The notes: a model not told the origin generated them from the sequence alone. DNA of 64,000 nt from Pseudooceanicola sp050897975 (GCF_050897975.1 NZ_JBPAXY010000007.1:62001-126000), one strand, 5' to 3'. Numbered from the stretch's first letter, positions 41,995 to 51,600 are shown. Translations and numbers: made by a program.

Positions 41995-42786
41995 TCAGGC
42001 CGGGCGGGGCAGGGGGGCAGTGGCGGCGCGGGCGGCCTGAAGCCAGCCCAGACCGTCCAGCGTGGCGGCGCGCGGGCGATAGTCGGCGCCGATCCAGCCG
42101 TCATAGCCCGTCGCCGCCAGCTGCCGATAGAAGGCGGCAAAGTCGATCTGGCCCCCCTTGTCGGGTTCGCCCTGGTCCGGGGTCGCGGCCAGGTGCACAT
42201 GGCGCACCAGCGGTGCGACCTGGGCCCAGGTGGCGCCCAGGTGGCCGGTGATCCGCTGCGCGTGATAGCTGTCGAACAGTAGGCCGAGGTTGGGGGCGCC
42301 GACCGTGTTGATCACCCGTGCGGCCAGGGTGAAATCGGTCAGGAAATAACCCGGCAGGTCGCCCGCGTTCATCGGCTCGATCAGCAGGCTTTGCCGGGGC
42401 GCCGAGGCGGCGGCCCAGGACAGGTTGGCCACCAGCGTGTCAAAGCCCGCGGCGCCAATGGCCGGGCCCGACAGGATATGCAGATGCCGCGCCTTCAGCG
42501 CCTGGGCATAGCGCAGGGCGCGGCGGAAATCGTGGCGGAACCGCTCTTCGCCGCCGGGCTGGGCGGCAAAGCCGGGCGTGCCGCCGGTGTAGTTGGGCGG
42601 CGGCGCGGCCATCAGCACGACGGGCATTTGGGCCAGGCCCAGGGCGTTGCGGATCTCCATCGCCGGGCTGTCGTAGGGAAAGGGGATCTCGACCCCGTCG
42701 AACCCGGCCTCGGCCGCCGCGGCGATGCGCGCGGGCAGGGGCCGCTCGGTGAAAAGCGTGCAAAGATTGGCGGCGAATGCCGGCAT
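41995..42786 (-). CDS. hydroxypyruvate isomerase family TIM-barrel protein
   Basis: A 263-residue xylose-isomerase-like TIM barrel. Family blocks are AAEAGFDGVEIPFPYD near 24-39, LLIEPMNAGDLPGYFLTD near 133-150 with the metal-binding Glu, LGLLFDSYHAQR near 166-177 and HVHLAATPDQGEPDKGG near 194-210. It probably isomerises hydroxypyruvate and tartronate semialdehyde, or a related keto-sugar acid. I start at 42786 (MPAFAAN). No glyoxylate or allantoin genes are next to it. Confidence 0.85.
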   Translation of the reverse strand: MPAFAANLCTLFTERPLPARIAAAAEAGFDGVEIPFPYDSPAMEIRNALGLAQMPVVLMAAPPPNYTGGTPGFAAQPGGEERFRHDFRRALRYAQALKARHLHILSGPAIGAAGFDTLVANLSWAAASAPRQSLLIEPMNAGDLPGYFLTDFTLAARVINTVGAPNLGLLFDSYHAQRITGHLGATWAQVAPLVRHVHLAATPDQGEPDKGGQIDFAAFYRQLAATGYDGWIGADYRPRAATLDGLGWLQAARAATAPLPRPA

Positions 42787-42860
42787 GTCGTCCCCCCGAT
42801 GCCGTTCCCCGGCGCGCCGCCGTCCCACGGGCCGCACGTCGGGTTCAGCATGGGCGGCGC

Positions 42861-43466
42861 CTAGAGGCCGGTCAACTCTGCCGCCGGGATGATCGGGAAA
42901 AACTGCCCCGCAGAGCGCAGGCCGAACCAGTCGACCCCCTCGACCTCGGCGGTCTCGCCCAGATCGACCAGCCGGTAAAAGCTTTTGCGGTCGATCAGCG
43001 CCTCCAGCCGGTCGCGGATCAGCACATAGGGCGAGGGTTCGCCCGTTTCGGGGTCGCGGGTGACCCGGATCGGGTGGTCGGGGCCTGCCACGGCCTTGTC
43101 GGCGACGTTGGTCAGGAAGGTCAGCACCTGCTCTTCGCCCGTGCCCTCGACTTCGAAATCGACGGCCAGGAAGGGGGCGTCATCGACGGTGATCCCGACC
43201 TTTTCCACCGGGGTGACCAGAAAATAGTCGTCGCCGTCGCGGCGCAGGATGGTCGAGAAGAGGCGCACCAGTTCCGGCCGCCCGATGGGGGTTCCAAGGT
43301 AGAACCAGGTGCCATCGCGGGCAATCCGCATGTCCAGGTCACCGCAGAAGGGCGGATTCCACTTGTGCACCGGCGGCAATCCGCGCCCCTTGGCGGCGCG
43401 CGCGGCAGCAGCCAGCGTGTCCGCCGTGATATTCACACTATTTTGTGACGACAGTGAATTTATCAT
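42861..43466 (-). CDS. DUF1285 domain-containing protein
   Basis: A 201-residue protein of the DUF1285 family. Recognisable stretches are PPVHKWNPPFCGDLDMRI near 30-47, DGTWFYLGTPIGRPELVRLF near 51-70, and VLIRDRLEALIDRKSFYRL near 148-166. Function unknown. It is divergent from the MoxR operon; the start lies in an A+T-rich stretch unlike the rest of the window. Confidence 0.85.
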   Translation of the reverse strand: MINSLSSQNSVNITADTLAAAARAAKGRGLPPVHKWNPPFCGDLDMRIARDGTWFYLGTPIGRPELVRLFSTILRRDGDDYFLVTPVEKVGITVDDAPFLAVDFEVEGTGEEQVLTFLTNVADKAVAGPDHPIRVTRDPETGEPSPYVLIRDRLEALIDRKSFYRLVDLGETAEVEGVDWFGLRSAGQFFPIIPAAELTGL

Positions 43467-43524
43467 TAACCAACTCGCCGCTACAGTTTCAGTTAATCAT
43501 TATAGTCTGCGCTGGAGGAATGTC
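43467..43524 (+). promoter_or_regulatory. A+T-rich promoter region of the MoxR operon
   Basis: TATAGT (43501-43506) fits a -10 box and GGAGGA lies before the ATG at 43525. A near-direct repeat of ATCATTA occurs at about 43462 and 43496, a possible regulator site. No good -35 box is seen at the right distance. Confidence 0.4.
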
Positions 43525-44571
43525 ATGGGTGAGACCGCCCCCGGAACGACCCAGGAAATCCCCGCCGAGGATCTGGTTGCCGCGATCGAGACGGTAGAGG
43601 CCAAGCTGGCGCAGGCCAAGGCCTCGATCACCCGGCGCTTTGTCGGCCAGGAACAGGTGGTCGATCTGACCCTGGCCTCGCTGCTGTGCGGCGGTCATGC
43701 CCTGCTGATCGGCCTGCCGGGCCTGGGCAAGACCCGGCTGGTGGAAACCCTGTCCACGGTGATGGGGCTGGACGGCAACCGCATCCAGTTCACCCCCGAC
43801 CTGATGCCCGCCGACATCCTGGGCTCTGAGGTGCTGGAAACCGCCGGTGACGGCAGCCGCGCCTTCCGCTTCCTGCCCGGGCCGATCTTCTGCCAGCTGC
43901 TGATGGCGGATGAGATCAACCGCGCCTCGCCGCGCACCCAGTCGGCCCTGTTGCAGGCCATGCAAGAGAAACAGGTCACCGTCGCCGGAGAGGACCGCGC
44001 CCTGGGCCGCCCCTTCCACGTGCTGGCTACCCAGAACCCGATCGAGCAGGAAGGCACCTATCCCCTGCCCGAGGCGCAGCTGGACCGGTTCCTGGTGAAG
44101 ATCGACGTGCGCTACCCCGACCGCGACACCGAACGCGCCATCCTGCTGTCCACCACCGGCGCGACCGAGGAAGCGGCCCATGCCGTTTTCACCGCGGAGG
44201 AGCTGATCGCGGCCCAGGCCCTGCTGCGCCGGATGCCCGTGGGCGAATCGATTGTCGAGAAGATCCTGGATCTGGTGCGCGCCTGCCGCCCCGACGATGC
44301 CACCGCCCCCGCCCGGGTGCGCGAGACCGTCTCCTGGGGCCCCGGCCCTCGCGCCGCCCAGGCGCTGATGATGACCGTGCGCGCGCGCGCCATGTTGCAG
44401 GGCCGCCTGGCGCCCGCGCCTGAGGATGTGCTGGCCATGGCCCAGCCGGTGCTGTCTCACCGCATGGGGTTGAACTTTGCCGCCCGGGCCCGGGGCGACG
44501 ACCTCGACAGCCTGATCGCCGAGATCGCCGCCGATGTCATGGGCGCCGAAGGGGCCGGGGCCGCGGCGTGA
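43525..44571 (+). CDS. MoxR family AAA+ ATPase
   Basis: A 348-residue AAA+ chaperone-type ATPase. Walker A is GLPGLGKT near 67-74, Walker B LLMADEINRASPRTQSALLQ near 125-144, and the sensor region ATQNPIEQEGTYPLPEAQLD near 170-189. MoxR proteins help assemble or activate VWA-domain partners. It is the first of four overlapping genes; its stop overlaps the GTG start of the DUF58 gene. Confidence 0.93.
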   Translation: MGETAPGTTQEIPAEDLVAAIETVEAKLAQAKASITRRFVGQEQVVDLTLASLLCGGHALLIGLPGLGKTRLVETLSTVMGLDGNRIQFTPDLMPADILGSEVLETAGDGSRAFRFLPGPIFCQLLMADEINRASPRTQSALLQAMQEKQVTVAGEDRALGRPFHVLATQNPIEQEGTYPLPEAQLDRFLVKIDVRYPDRDTERAILLSTTGATEEAAHAVFTAEELIAAQALLRRMPVGESIVEKILDLVRACRPDDATAPARVRETVSWGPGPRAAQALMMTVRARAMLQGRLAPAPEDVLAMAQPVLSHRMGLNFAARARGDDLDSLIAEIAADVMGAEGAGAAA

Positions 44572-45443
44572 GGACACCGGCCGCCCTTCGCCACCGCGCC
44601 GAGGAGGAAGCCGCCCGGCTGCCGCCCCTGCTGGCGCGGGCCGAACAGTTGGCGGGCACCGTCCTGCTGGGGGAACACGGCCGCCGCCGTGCCGGTCTGG
44701 GCGATGATTTCTGGCAATACCGCCCGGTACAGCCGGGCGACCCGCGCCGGATGATCGACTGGCGCCGCTCGGCCCGGTCCGACGACCGTTTCGTGCGCGA
44801 ACGCGAATGGCAGATCGCGCAAAGCGTGATGCTCTGGGTCGATCAGTCGGCCGCGATGTCCTTCACCTCGGATCCGAAGGTCCTGCCCGAGAAGGGCGAC
44901 CGCGCCCGCGACATCGCCCTGGCCACCGCCATCCTGCTGATCCGGGGCGGCGAACGCGTCGGCCTGACCGGCAGCCTGCTGCCGCCGCGCCGGGGCCAGA
45001 ACCAGGTGCTGCGCCTGGCCGAGTTCTTTTCGCGCCCCTCGGGCGAGGATTTCGGCGTGCCCGAACATCGCGCCATGCTGCCCAATGCCCGCGCCCTTTT
45101 CGTCAGCGATTTCCTCGGCCCCGTGGACGAGGTGACCACCGCCCTGACCAAGGCCGCCGACCGCGGCGTGCGCGGGGTGCTGTTGCAGGTGCTGGACCCG
45201 GTGGAAGAGGCCTTCCCCTTTCACGGGCGCACGATCTTTGAAAGCATGGGCGGCAGCCTGGCCCATGAAACGCTGAAGGCCTCGGATCTGAAAGACCGCT
45301 ACCTGGCCCGCCTGGCAGAGCGGAAGGCCCATCTGGCCGCGCTTTGCGCCGCCACCGGCTGGCAATATGGCCAGCATCACACCTCTGCCTCGGCCCAAAG
45401 CGCGCTGCTTTGGGTCTGGCAGGCGCTGGATCGGGGGGTGTGA
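44568..45443 (+). CDS. DUF58 domain-containing protein
   Basis: A 291-residue protein of the DUF58/VWA-like family. The hallmark is GDDFWQYRPVQPGDPRR near 44-60, followed by MIDWRRSARSDDRFVRERE and VMLWVDQSAAM, a VWA-like strand with a partial metal site. It starts with GTG overlapping the MoxR stop (GTGA). It is the usual partner of MoxR ATPases. No transmembrane segment is seen. Confidence 0.92.
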   Translation: MRTPAALRHRAEEEAARLPPLLARAEQLAGTVLLGEHGRRRAGLGDDFWQYRPVQPGDPRRMIDWRRSARSDDRFVREREWQIAQSVMLWVDQSAAMSFTSDPKVLPEKGDRARDIALATAILLIRGGERVGLTGSLLPPRRGQNQVLRLAEFFSRPSGEDFGVPEHRAMLPNARALFVSDFLGPVDEVTTALTKAADRGVRGVLLQVLDPVEEAFPFHGRTIFESMGGSLAHETLKASDLKDRYLARLAERKAHLAALCAATGWQYGQHHTSASAQSALLWVWQALDRGV

Positions 45444-48265
45444 TGCTGGGTCCTGTCGGATTTACCGCCCCCTGGCTGTTGCTGGCGCTTCTGGCGCTGC
45501 CGCTTCTGTGGCTGATCCTGCGCGCGGTGCCGCCCGCCCCGGTGCGGCGGCGCTTTCCGGGTGTGGCGCTGCTGCTGGGGCTGACGGACGACGAAAGCGT
45601 CAGCGACCGCACCCCCTGGTGGCTGCTGCTGCTTCGGATGTTGGCGGTGGCCGCCGTGATCCTGGGCCTCGCCGGTCCGGTGCTGAACCCCGAAGAGCGC
45701 GCGGCAGAGGGCGGCACGGGGCCGCTTCTGCTGCTTCTGGATGGCAGCTGGGCCAGCGCCGCCGACTGGCCGCGCCAGGCCGAGGCCGCCCAGACCCTGC
45801 TGGAAGAGGCGGCGCGCGAGGGCCGCCCCGCCGCCGTGATCCGCCTGACCACGCCCGAGCCGCCGGTGTTCCAGACGCCGGAAACCTGGGTGACCCGCCT
45901 GCCGGGCCTGGCCCCCGAACCCTGGGAGCCGCGCGCCCCCGAGGAGGAGGGCATGGCCCGAACGATCGAGGCCCTTGCCGGGCTGGAGGCGGGCACCGAA
46001 ACCGTCTGGATTTCCGACGGGCTTGACCGGCCGGGGCGCACCGAGCTGCTGGCGGCGGTCGAGGCGCGGGGCCCGGTGCGGGTGCTGGAAACCGGCGGCG
46101 ACGTTCTGGCCCTGCGCCCGCCCGCCTTTGCCGACGGGGCCGTGCAGCTGACCGCGATCCGCGCCGCCCGCGATCTGGACCGTGCCCAAACCGTCACCGT
46201 CCAGGCCCATGGCCGCGACCCGGCGGGGGTGATGCGCGTGCTGGAGCAGGCCGAGATGACCTTTGATCCGGGCGCGGCCCTGGCCCGCACCGAAATGGCC
46301 CTGCCCGCCGAGATCCGCGCGCGGCTGACCCATTTCGCCCTGGCCGGCACCCGCTCTGCCGGGGCCGTGGCCCTGACCGATGACGGGCTGCGCCGCCGCG
46401 AGGTGGCCCTGATCGCCGGGCGCGACGACCGCGAGGCGCTGGAGCTGCTGTCGCCGCTGCACTACCTGCAACGGGCGCTGGAAACCAACGCCGACCTGCT
46501 GCATGGCGCCCTGACCGAGGTGCTGCCCGCCAACCCCGACGTGGTGGTGCTGGCCGATGTGGCTACCCTCTCGGATGGCGAGGCCGAGGCCCTGCGCGCC
46601 TGGGTCGAGGGCGGCGGGATGCTGTTGCGTTTCGCCGGGCCGCGCCTGGCCGCCAGCGATGTCAGCCGCGCCGAGGAAGACCCGCTGATGCCCGTCCGCC
46701 TGCGCGCCGGCGGGCGCAGCCTGGGCGGCGCCATGTCCTGGGGCGACCCCAAGACCCTGGCCCCCTTCGACGAGGACAGCCCCTTTGCGGGCCTGCCGGT
46801 GCCCGCCGATGTCACCGTCACCTCGCAGGTGATGGCCCAGCCCGACCCCTCGCTGGCGGCCCGGGTCATCGCGCGGCTCAGCGACGGCACGCCGCTGGTC
46901 ACCCGCAAGGCGATTGGCCAGGGGCAGGTGGTGCTGTTCCATGTCACCGCCAATGCCGAATGGTCCAGCCTGCCCCTGTCGGGCCTCTTCGTGGGGATGT
47001 TGGAGCGGCTGTCGGTGTCGTCGGTCAACACCCGCCCCGCGCCGGAAGAGATCGCGGGCAGCACCTGGGCGCCCGAGCGGGTGATGGATGCCTTCGGCAC
47101 GATCTCGAACGCGGGCACCCTGCCGGGGGTCGACGGGGCCGATCTGATCGCCGCGCCCCTGGGCCCGCGCCTGCAACCGGGCCTTTACCGCAGCGAGGAT
47201 CGCGCCATCGCCCGCAACGTGCTGGGAACTGAGACCGCCATCGCGCCGATGCGCTGGCCCGCCCGGGTGGCGGTCCAGGGGCTGGTGGCCCCCGCCGAAC
47301 GCCCCCTGGGCGGCTACCTTCTGGCCCTGGCTCTGCTGCTGCTGATGGCCGACATCCTGGCCTCGCTGGCGCTGTCGGGCCGGTTGCGCGGCGCCCGTGC
47401 TGCGGGCTCTGCCGCCCTGCTGGCCCTGGCCCTGCTGCTGCCCGCCGCGCCGCAGGGCGCCCGCGCCCAGAGCGCGGGTCAGACCTCTGGTCAGGCCGCG
47501 CAAGAGGCCGAGGATTTCGCCCTGGCCGCCACCGCCGAGACCGTCCTGGCCCATGTGCTGACCGGCAATGCCCGGCTGGACGATCTGGCCCAGGCCGGGC
47601 TGCGCGGCCTGTCGGACACGCTCTATTTCCGAACCTCTGTGGAACCGGCGCCGCCCATGGGGGTGGATCTGGAAACCGATGAGCTGTCGCTCTTTCCCTT
47701 CCTCTACTGGCCCGTCACGGCGGATCAGCCGATCCCCTCGGACGCGGCCTATGCCAAGCTGAATCGCTATCTGCGCAGCGGCGGCATGATCCTGTTTGAC
47801 ACGCGCGACGCCAATGTCGCGGGCTTCGGCGCCGCCACCCCAGAGGGGCGCCGGTTGCAGGAACTGGCCCGGCCGCTGGACATCCCGGCGCTGGAACAGA
47901 TGCCCGCCGACCATGTGCTGACCCGCACCTTCTATCTGCTTCAGGATTTCCCCGGCCGCTATGTGGGCGCCCCCGTCTGGGTCGAGGCGGCCCCGGCGGA
48001 TGCCGAGCAGATCGAGGGGATGCCCTTCCGCAATCTCAACGACGGGGTCACCCCGGTGGTGATCGGCGGCAACGACTGGGCGGCGGCCTGGGCGGTGGAC
48101 GAAGACGGCATGCCGCTGTTGCCCGTGGGCGCGGGCATGGGGGGCGAGCGCCAGCGCGAGATCGCCTATCGCTTCGGCGTGAACCTGGTGATGCATGTGC
48201 TGACCGGCAACTACAAATCCGACCAGGTCCATGTGCCGGCCCTGCTCGACCGGCTGGGGAACTGA
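45443..48265 (+). CDS. DUF4159 domain membrane protein with BatA-type N-terminus
   Basis: A 940-residue protein. Helices at about 8-27 and 56-78 with the BatA-like RRFPGVALLLGLTDDE and TPWWLLLLRMLAV between them; a VWA-like region follows (LLLLLDGSWASAADWPRQ), lacking a clear MIDAS. A middle region resembles a glutamine-amidotransferase-like fold (VVVLADVATLSDGEAEALRA). A further helix lies at about 615-640, then a hydrophobic AlaLeu-rich segment ending ARAQSA near 650-672, then DUF4159 (about 690-940; YLRSGGMILFDTRDA, MPADHVLTRTFYLL). It overlaps the DUF58 stop by one base. Confidence 0.88.
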   Translation: MLGPVGFTAPWLLLALLALPLLWLILRAVPPAPVRRRFPGVALLLGLTDDESVSDRTPWWLLLLRMLAVAAVILGLAGPVLNPEERAAEGGTGPLLLLLDGSWASAADWPRQAEAAQTLLEEAAREGRPAAVIRLTTPEPPVFQTPETWVTRLPGLAPEPWEPRAPEEEGMARTIEALAGLEAGTETVWISDGLDRPGRTELLAAVEARGPVRVLETGGDVLALRPPAFADGAVQLTAIRAARDLDRAQTVTVQAHGRDPAGVMRVLEQAEMTFDPGAALARTEMALPAEIRARLTHFALAGTRSAGAVALTDDGLRRREVALIAGRDDREALELLSPLHYLQRALETNADLLHGALTEVLPANPDVVVLADVATLSDGEAEALRAWVEGGGMLLRFAGPRLAASDVSRAEEDPLMPVRLRAGGRSLGGAMSWGDPKTLAPFDEDSPFAGLPVPADVTVTSQVMAQPDPSLAARVIARLSDGTPLVTRKAIGQGQVVLFHVTANAEWSSLPLSGLFVGMLERLSVSSVNTRPAPEEIAGSTWAPERVMDAFGTISNAGTLPGVDGADLIAAPLGPRLQPGLYRSEDRAIARNVLGTETAIAPMRWPARVAVQGLVAPAERPLGGYLLALALLLLMADILASLALSGRLRGARAAGSAALLALALLLPAAPQGARAQSAGQTSGQAAQEAEDFALAATAETVLAHVLTGNARLDDLAQAGLRGLSDTLYFRTSVEPAPPMGVDLETDELSLFPFLYWPVTADQPIPSDAAYAKLNRYLRSGGMILFDTRDANVAGFGAATPEGRRLQELARPLDIPALEQMPADHVLTRTFYLLQDFPGRYVGAPVWVEAAPADAEQIEGMPFRNLNDGVTPVVIGGNDWAAAWAVDEDGMPLLPVGAGMGGERQREIAYRFGVNLVMHVLTGNYKSDQVHVPALLDRLGN

Positions 48266-48268
48266 GGC

Positions 48269-50320
48269 ATGAGCGGACAGATCCTCTTTGACCCGCTGCT
48301 GCCCTGGTCCGTGCTGATCGCGCTGGCCGTGCTGACCCTGGTCGCGCTGGCTCTGGCGCTGTGGCGCGGGCTGGCGGGCTGGGCCTGGCGTGGCGCCGCA
48401 GCCCTGGTGGTGCTGGCCGCGCTGGCGGGCCCGGCCCTGCGCCAGGAAGACCGCAGCCCCCTGTCGGATATCGTGCTGCTGGTCGAAGACCGCTCGGCCT
48501 CGCAGCGCCTGGGCGACCGCGCGGCGCAGACGGAAGAGGCCGCCGAAACCCTGGCCGCCCGCATCTCTGCCCGCCCCAATACCGAGCTGCGCCGGATCGA
48601 GGTCGGCGATGGCGAGGGCGACAGCGGCACCCTGCTGCTGACCGCCCTGGGCGAGGCCCTGGCCGAGGAACCGCGCGGGCGGATCGCCGGGGTGATCCTG
48701 CTGTCCGATGGCCGGGTGCATGACCTGGACCAGCTGCCGGGCCTGCCCGCGCCGATGCATCTGCTGCTGTCGGGCACGCCCCAGGACTGGGACCGGCGCC
48801 TTGTGGTCAGCAATGCGCCGGCCTTCGGCATCCTGGGCGAAGAGGTGCTGCTGACCCTGCGGATCGAGGATGACGGCGCCGTGCCCGCGGAGATGGGCGA
48901 GGTGGCCGAGCTGGCAATCTCGGTCGATGGCGGCCCGGCAGAGCGCTACGGGCTGCGCGTCGGCGAGGATGTGGAAATTCCCGTGGTCCTGCCACATGGG
49001 GGCCGCAACGTGATCCGCTTCACCACGCCGGAACAGGCGGGCGAGCTGACCGATCGCAACAATTCCGCCATCGTGCAGATGAACGGCGTGCGCGACCGCC
49101 TGTCGGTCCTTCTGGTCTCGGGCGAGCCGCACCCGGGCGGGCGCACCTGGCGTAACCTGCTGAAATCCGACAGTTCCGTCGACCTGGTGCATTTCACCAT
49201 CCTGCGCCCGCCGTCGAAACAGGACGGGGTGCCGGTGTCGGAACTGTCGCTGATCGCCTTCCCCACGCGCGAGCTGTTCATGGAGAAGATCGAGGATTTC
49301 GACCTGATCATCTTCGACCGCTACAAGCGGCGCGGCATCCTGCCCGCGCTCTACCTCGACAATATCCGCAACTATGTGGAAACCGGCGGCGCGGTGCTGA
49401 TCGCCGCCGGGCCCGATTTCGCCTCGGCCGAATCGCTTTACCGCTCGCCCCTGGCGCAGGTGCTGCCGGGCCGACCCACGGCGCGGGTGATGGAACAGGG
49501 CTATCGTCCCGCCGTCACCGATCTGGGCCACCGCCACCCGGTCACCGCCGGGCTGGAAGAGGCCTGGGACGGCGACTGGGGCCGCTGGATGCGCCAGGTC
49601 GAGCTGACGCCAGAGCGCGGCCAGGTGGTGATGTCGGGGGCCGAGGACCGGCCCCTGCTGATCCTCGACCGGGTGGGCGAGGGGCGCGTGGCGCAGCTGG
49701 CTTCGGATCAGCCCTGGCTGTGGAATCGCGGCTTCGAGGGGGGCGGGCCGCAGCTGGAGCTGCTGCGCCGCCTGGCCCATTGGATGATGAAGGAACCCGA
49801 GCTGGAAGAAGAGGCCCTGACCGCCGAGGCCCAGGGCCAGCGCATGGTGATCACCCGCCGCTCTCTGTCCGATCGCGTGGGCGGCGTGACCGTCACCGCG
49901 CCCGATGGCACCGAGACCGAACTGGCGCTGGAAGAGGTCTCGCCCGGGCGCTTCCAGGCGCTGTTTGATGGGCCCGAGATCGGGCTTTATCGGCTGGCCT
50001 CGGGGGATCTGTCGGCGGTGATCGGCCTGGGCCCCGCTGCGCCGCGCGAGTTCGAGGAAACCATCGCCAGCGACGCGGTCCTGGCCGAGGCGGTGGCGGC
50101 GACGCGCGGCGGCGTGCGCAATCTGTCCGACGGTCTGCCGGGGCTGCGCGACGTGCGTCCCGGGCGCCCGGCGGCGGGGCGCGGCTGGATCGGCCTGACC
50201 CCGCGCGAGGCCTATGAGACCCGCTCGGTCCGCCAGATCCCGCTTTTGCCGCCCTGGCTGGTGCTGCTGCTGACGGCGGGGCTGATCCTGGCCGGCTGGC
50301 TGCGCGAAGGGCGCCTCTAG
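48269..50320 (+). CDS. large membrane protein of the MoxR/DUF58/DUF4159 operon
   Basis: A 683-residue protein with two N-terminal helices (about 10-60) and one at the C-terminus (LPPWLVLLLTAGLILAGWL near 660-678). Between them a VWA-like strand (IVLLVEDRSASQRLGD near 70-85), a strand-rich middle, and a region resembling a glutamine-amidotransferase-like fold (DLIIFDRYKRRGILPALYLDNI near 347-368). No named family is recognised. It starts three bases after the DUF4159 gene and is the last gene of the operon. Its position suggests a structural role in a large envelope complex. Confidence 0.75.
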   Translation: MSGQILFDPLLPWSVLIALAVLTLVALALALWRGLAGWAWRGAAALVVLAALAGPALRQEDRSPLSDIVLLVEDRSASQRLGDRAAQTEEAAETLAARISARPNTELRRIEVGDGEGDSGTLLLTALGEALAEEPRGRIAGVILLSDGRVHDLDQLPGLPAPMHLLLSGTPQDWDRRLVVSNAPAFGILGEEVLLTLRIEDDGAVPAEMGEVAELAISVDGGPAERYGLRVGEDVEIPVVLPHGGRNVIRFTTPEQAGELTDRNNSAIVQMNGVRDRLSVLLVSGEPHPGGRTWRNLLKSDSSVDLVHFTILRPPSKQDGVPVSELSLIAFPTRELFMEKIEDFDLIIFDRYKRRGILPALYLDNIRNYVETGGAVLIAAGPDFASAESLYRSPLAQVLPGRPTARVMEQGYRPAVTDLGHRHPVTAGLEEAWDGDWGRWMRQVELTPERGQVVMSGAEDRPLLILDRVGEGRVAQLASDQPWLWNRGFEGGGPQLELLRRLAHWMMKEPELEEEALTAEAQGQRMVITRRSLSDRVGGVTVTAPDGTETELALEEVSPGRFQALFDGPEIGLYRLASGDLSAVIGLGPAAPREFEETIASDAVLAEAVAATRGGVRNLSDGLPGLRDVRPGRPAAGRGWIGLTPREAYETRSVRQIPLLPPWLVLLLTAGLILAGWLREGRL

Positions 50321-50372
50321 GGGCCTGCGACCCGCGGCCCGAAGGGAGCGGGGAGCGCCCCCGAAAGCCCCG

Positions 50373-51329
50373 TCAGACCCCGGCGGCGATCCGGCAGGCC
50401 AGCCACAGCCGCGCCTTGCGCGCGCTCAGCTCATCACAGGGCAGAACCCCAAGGGCGGTGATCTCGGCCATGCAGCCGGGATAGTCGTAATCCGGCCCCA
50501 GCCGTCCCGACAGGGTCGAGGAGGTGACGGCCATCGGCACGCCCGCATCGCGCAGCGCGGCGATCTCGGGCATCCAATCGGGCGGCACCTGGCCGCGCCC
50601 CAGCCCGTCCAGCACCAGCCCCTGCGCCCCGCTGTCCACGGCGGCGCGCATGAGCCGCGGCGAGGCCTCCATCGCGGCGGGCAGGATGTCGACCCGGGGC
50701 AGGGGGGCGGTGAGGCCCGGGAATCGATCCGGCAGGCGGGCCGGGCGGCGCATGTCGACGAAGGCGCCATCCACCAGCCCAAGCGCTCCATGCCCGGGCG
50801 AATCGAACCCGCGCAGCCGGTGCGAGCTGACCTTGCGCACATGCAGCGCCTCGTGCACCTCCTGGTCGAAGACCAGCAGCGCGCCCGCGCCGCGCGCCGC
50901 AGGGTGTGCGGCCACGGTGATGGCATCGCGGATGTTGGGCCCGGCGTCGGACCCCAGGGCATAGGGCACCCGCTGCGCACCGGTCAGCACCAGGCCCGCG
51001 CCCGGCAGATCGCAGATCATGTCCAGCAGGAAGGCGCTGTCCTCCAGCGTGTCGGTGCCCTGCGAGACCACCACGCCCGCAGCCCCCGCGGCCACCGCCC
51101 GCTGCGCCGCATCGCGCACCGCGAAAAGATCGGCGAAGGTCAGCGCGTTCGAGGCCTTCTGCGCCAGGGTCTCGACCGTCAGCGCGACGGGGGTGTCGAG
51201 GCCAAGCGCCTCGATCAGCGCCTCGCCGGTCATGGCGCCCGCCCGCGCCCGCCCGCTGTCGCTGCGGATCGAGGCGATGGTGCCGCCAAGGGCGATCAGG
51301 GTGATCTTGGGTTGGGGGGCGTCGGTCAT
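50373..51329 (-). CDS. asparaginase family protein
   Basis: A 318-residue L-asparaginase/glutaminase-type amidohydrolase. Active-site threonines are in ALGGTIASI near 13-21 and VVSQGTDTLEDSAF near 86-99; TGAQR follows. GLVLDGLGRGQVPPDW is a typical C-terminal segment. No signal peptide from the chosen start at 51329 (MTDAPQP), so probably cytoplasmic. It is divergent from the deacetylase gene. Confidence 0.9.
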   Translation of the reverse strand: MTDAPQPKITLIALGGTIASIRSDSGRARAGAMTGEALIEALGLDTPVALTVETLAQKASNALTFADLFAVRDAAQRAVAAGAAGVVVSQGTDTLEDSAFLLDMICDLPGAGLVLTGAQRVPYALGSDAGPNIRDAITVAAHPAARGAGALLVFDQEVHEALHVRKVSSHRLRGFDSPGHGALGLVDGAFVDMRRPARLPDRFPGLTAPLPRVDILPAAMEASPRLMRAAVDSGAQGLVLDGLGRGQVPPDWMPEIAALRDAGVPMAVTSSTLSGRLGPDYDYPGCMAEITALGVLPCDELSARKARLWLACRIAAGV

Positions 51330-51600
51330 CGGGGGCCTCGCTGCGGGTGATCCAGCCCTTTCGATAGCCTGCCTGCCCCCTCTTGCCCAGAGGCCCGCGG
51401 GGCGGGCGCCATGGCGGGGGCTGCGCAAAAGCAGGGCCGCCCGGGGGGCCAGGGGGGGCGCGCCTGCCTGCGAAACCGGCAAGGTCCGGGGCAAAGGTGC
51501 CACGGCTGCGGAAAGACTTGGCGCGCGGTGCCCGCCCGCTCGACAGCGCGCGCGGGGCGGTGTCGCCTGGGCCCAAGGACGCGACAGGAGGGGCAATCCC

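Noticed and set aside
43433..43448. CRP/FNR-like TCACA-N6-TGTGA as an operator
   Set aside because: The arms are short, the spacing differs from the consensus, and it lies inside the DUF1285 coding region; kept only as a remark.
45377..49780. 1467-codon minus-strand frame opposite the DUF58/DUF4159 operon
   Set aside because: It is a shadow of the plus-strand genes, with low-complexity composition and no family motif.
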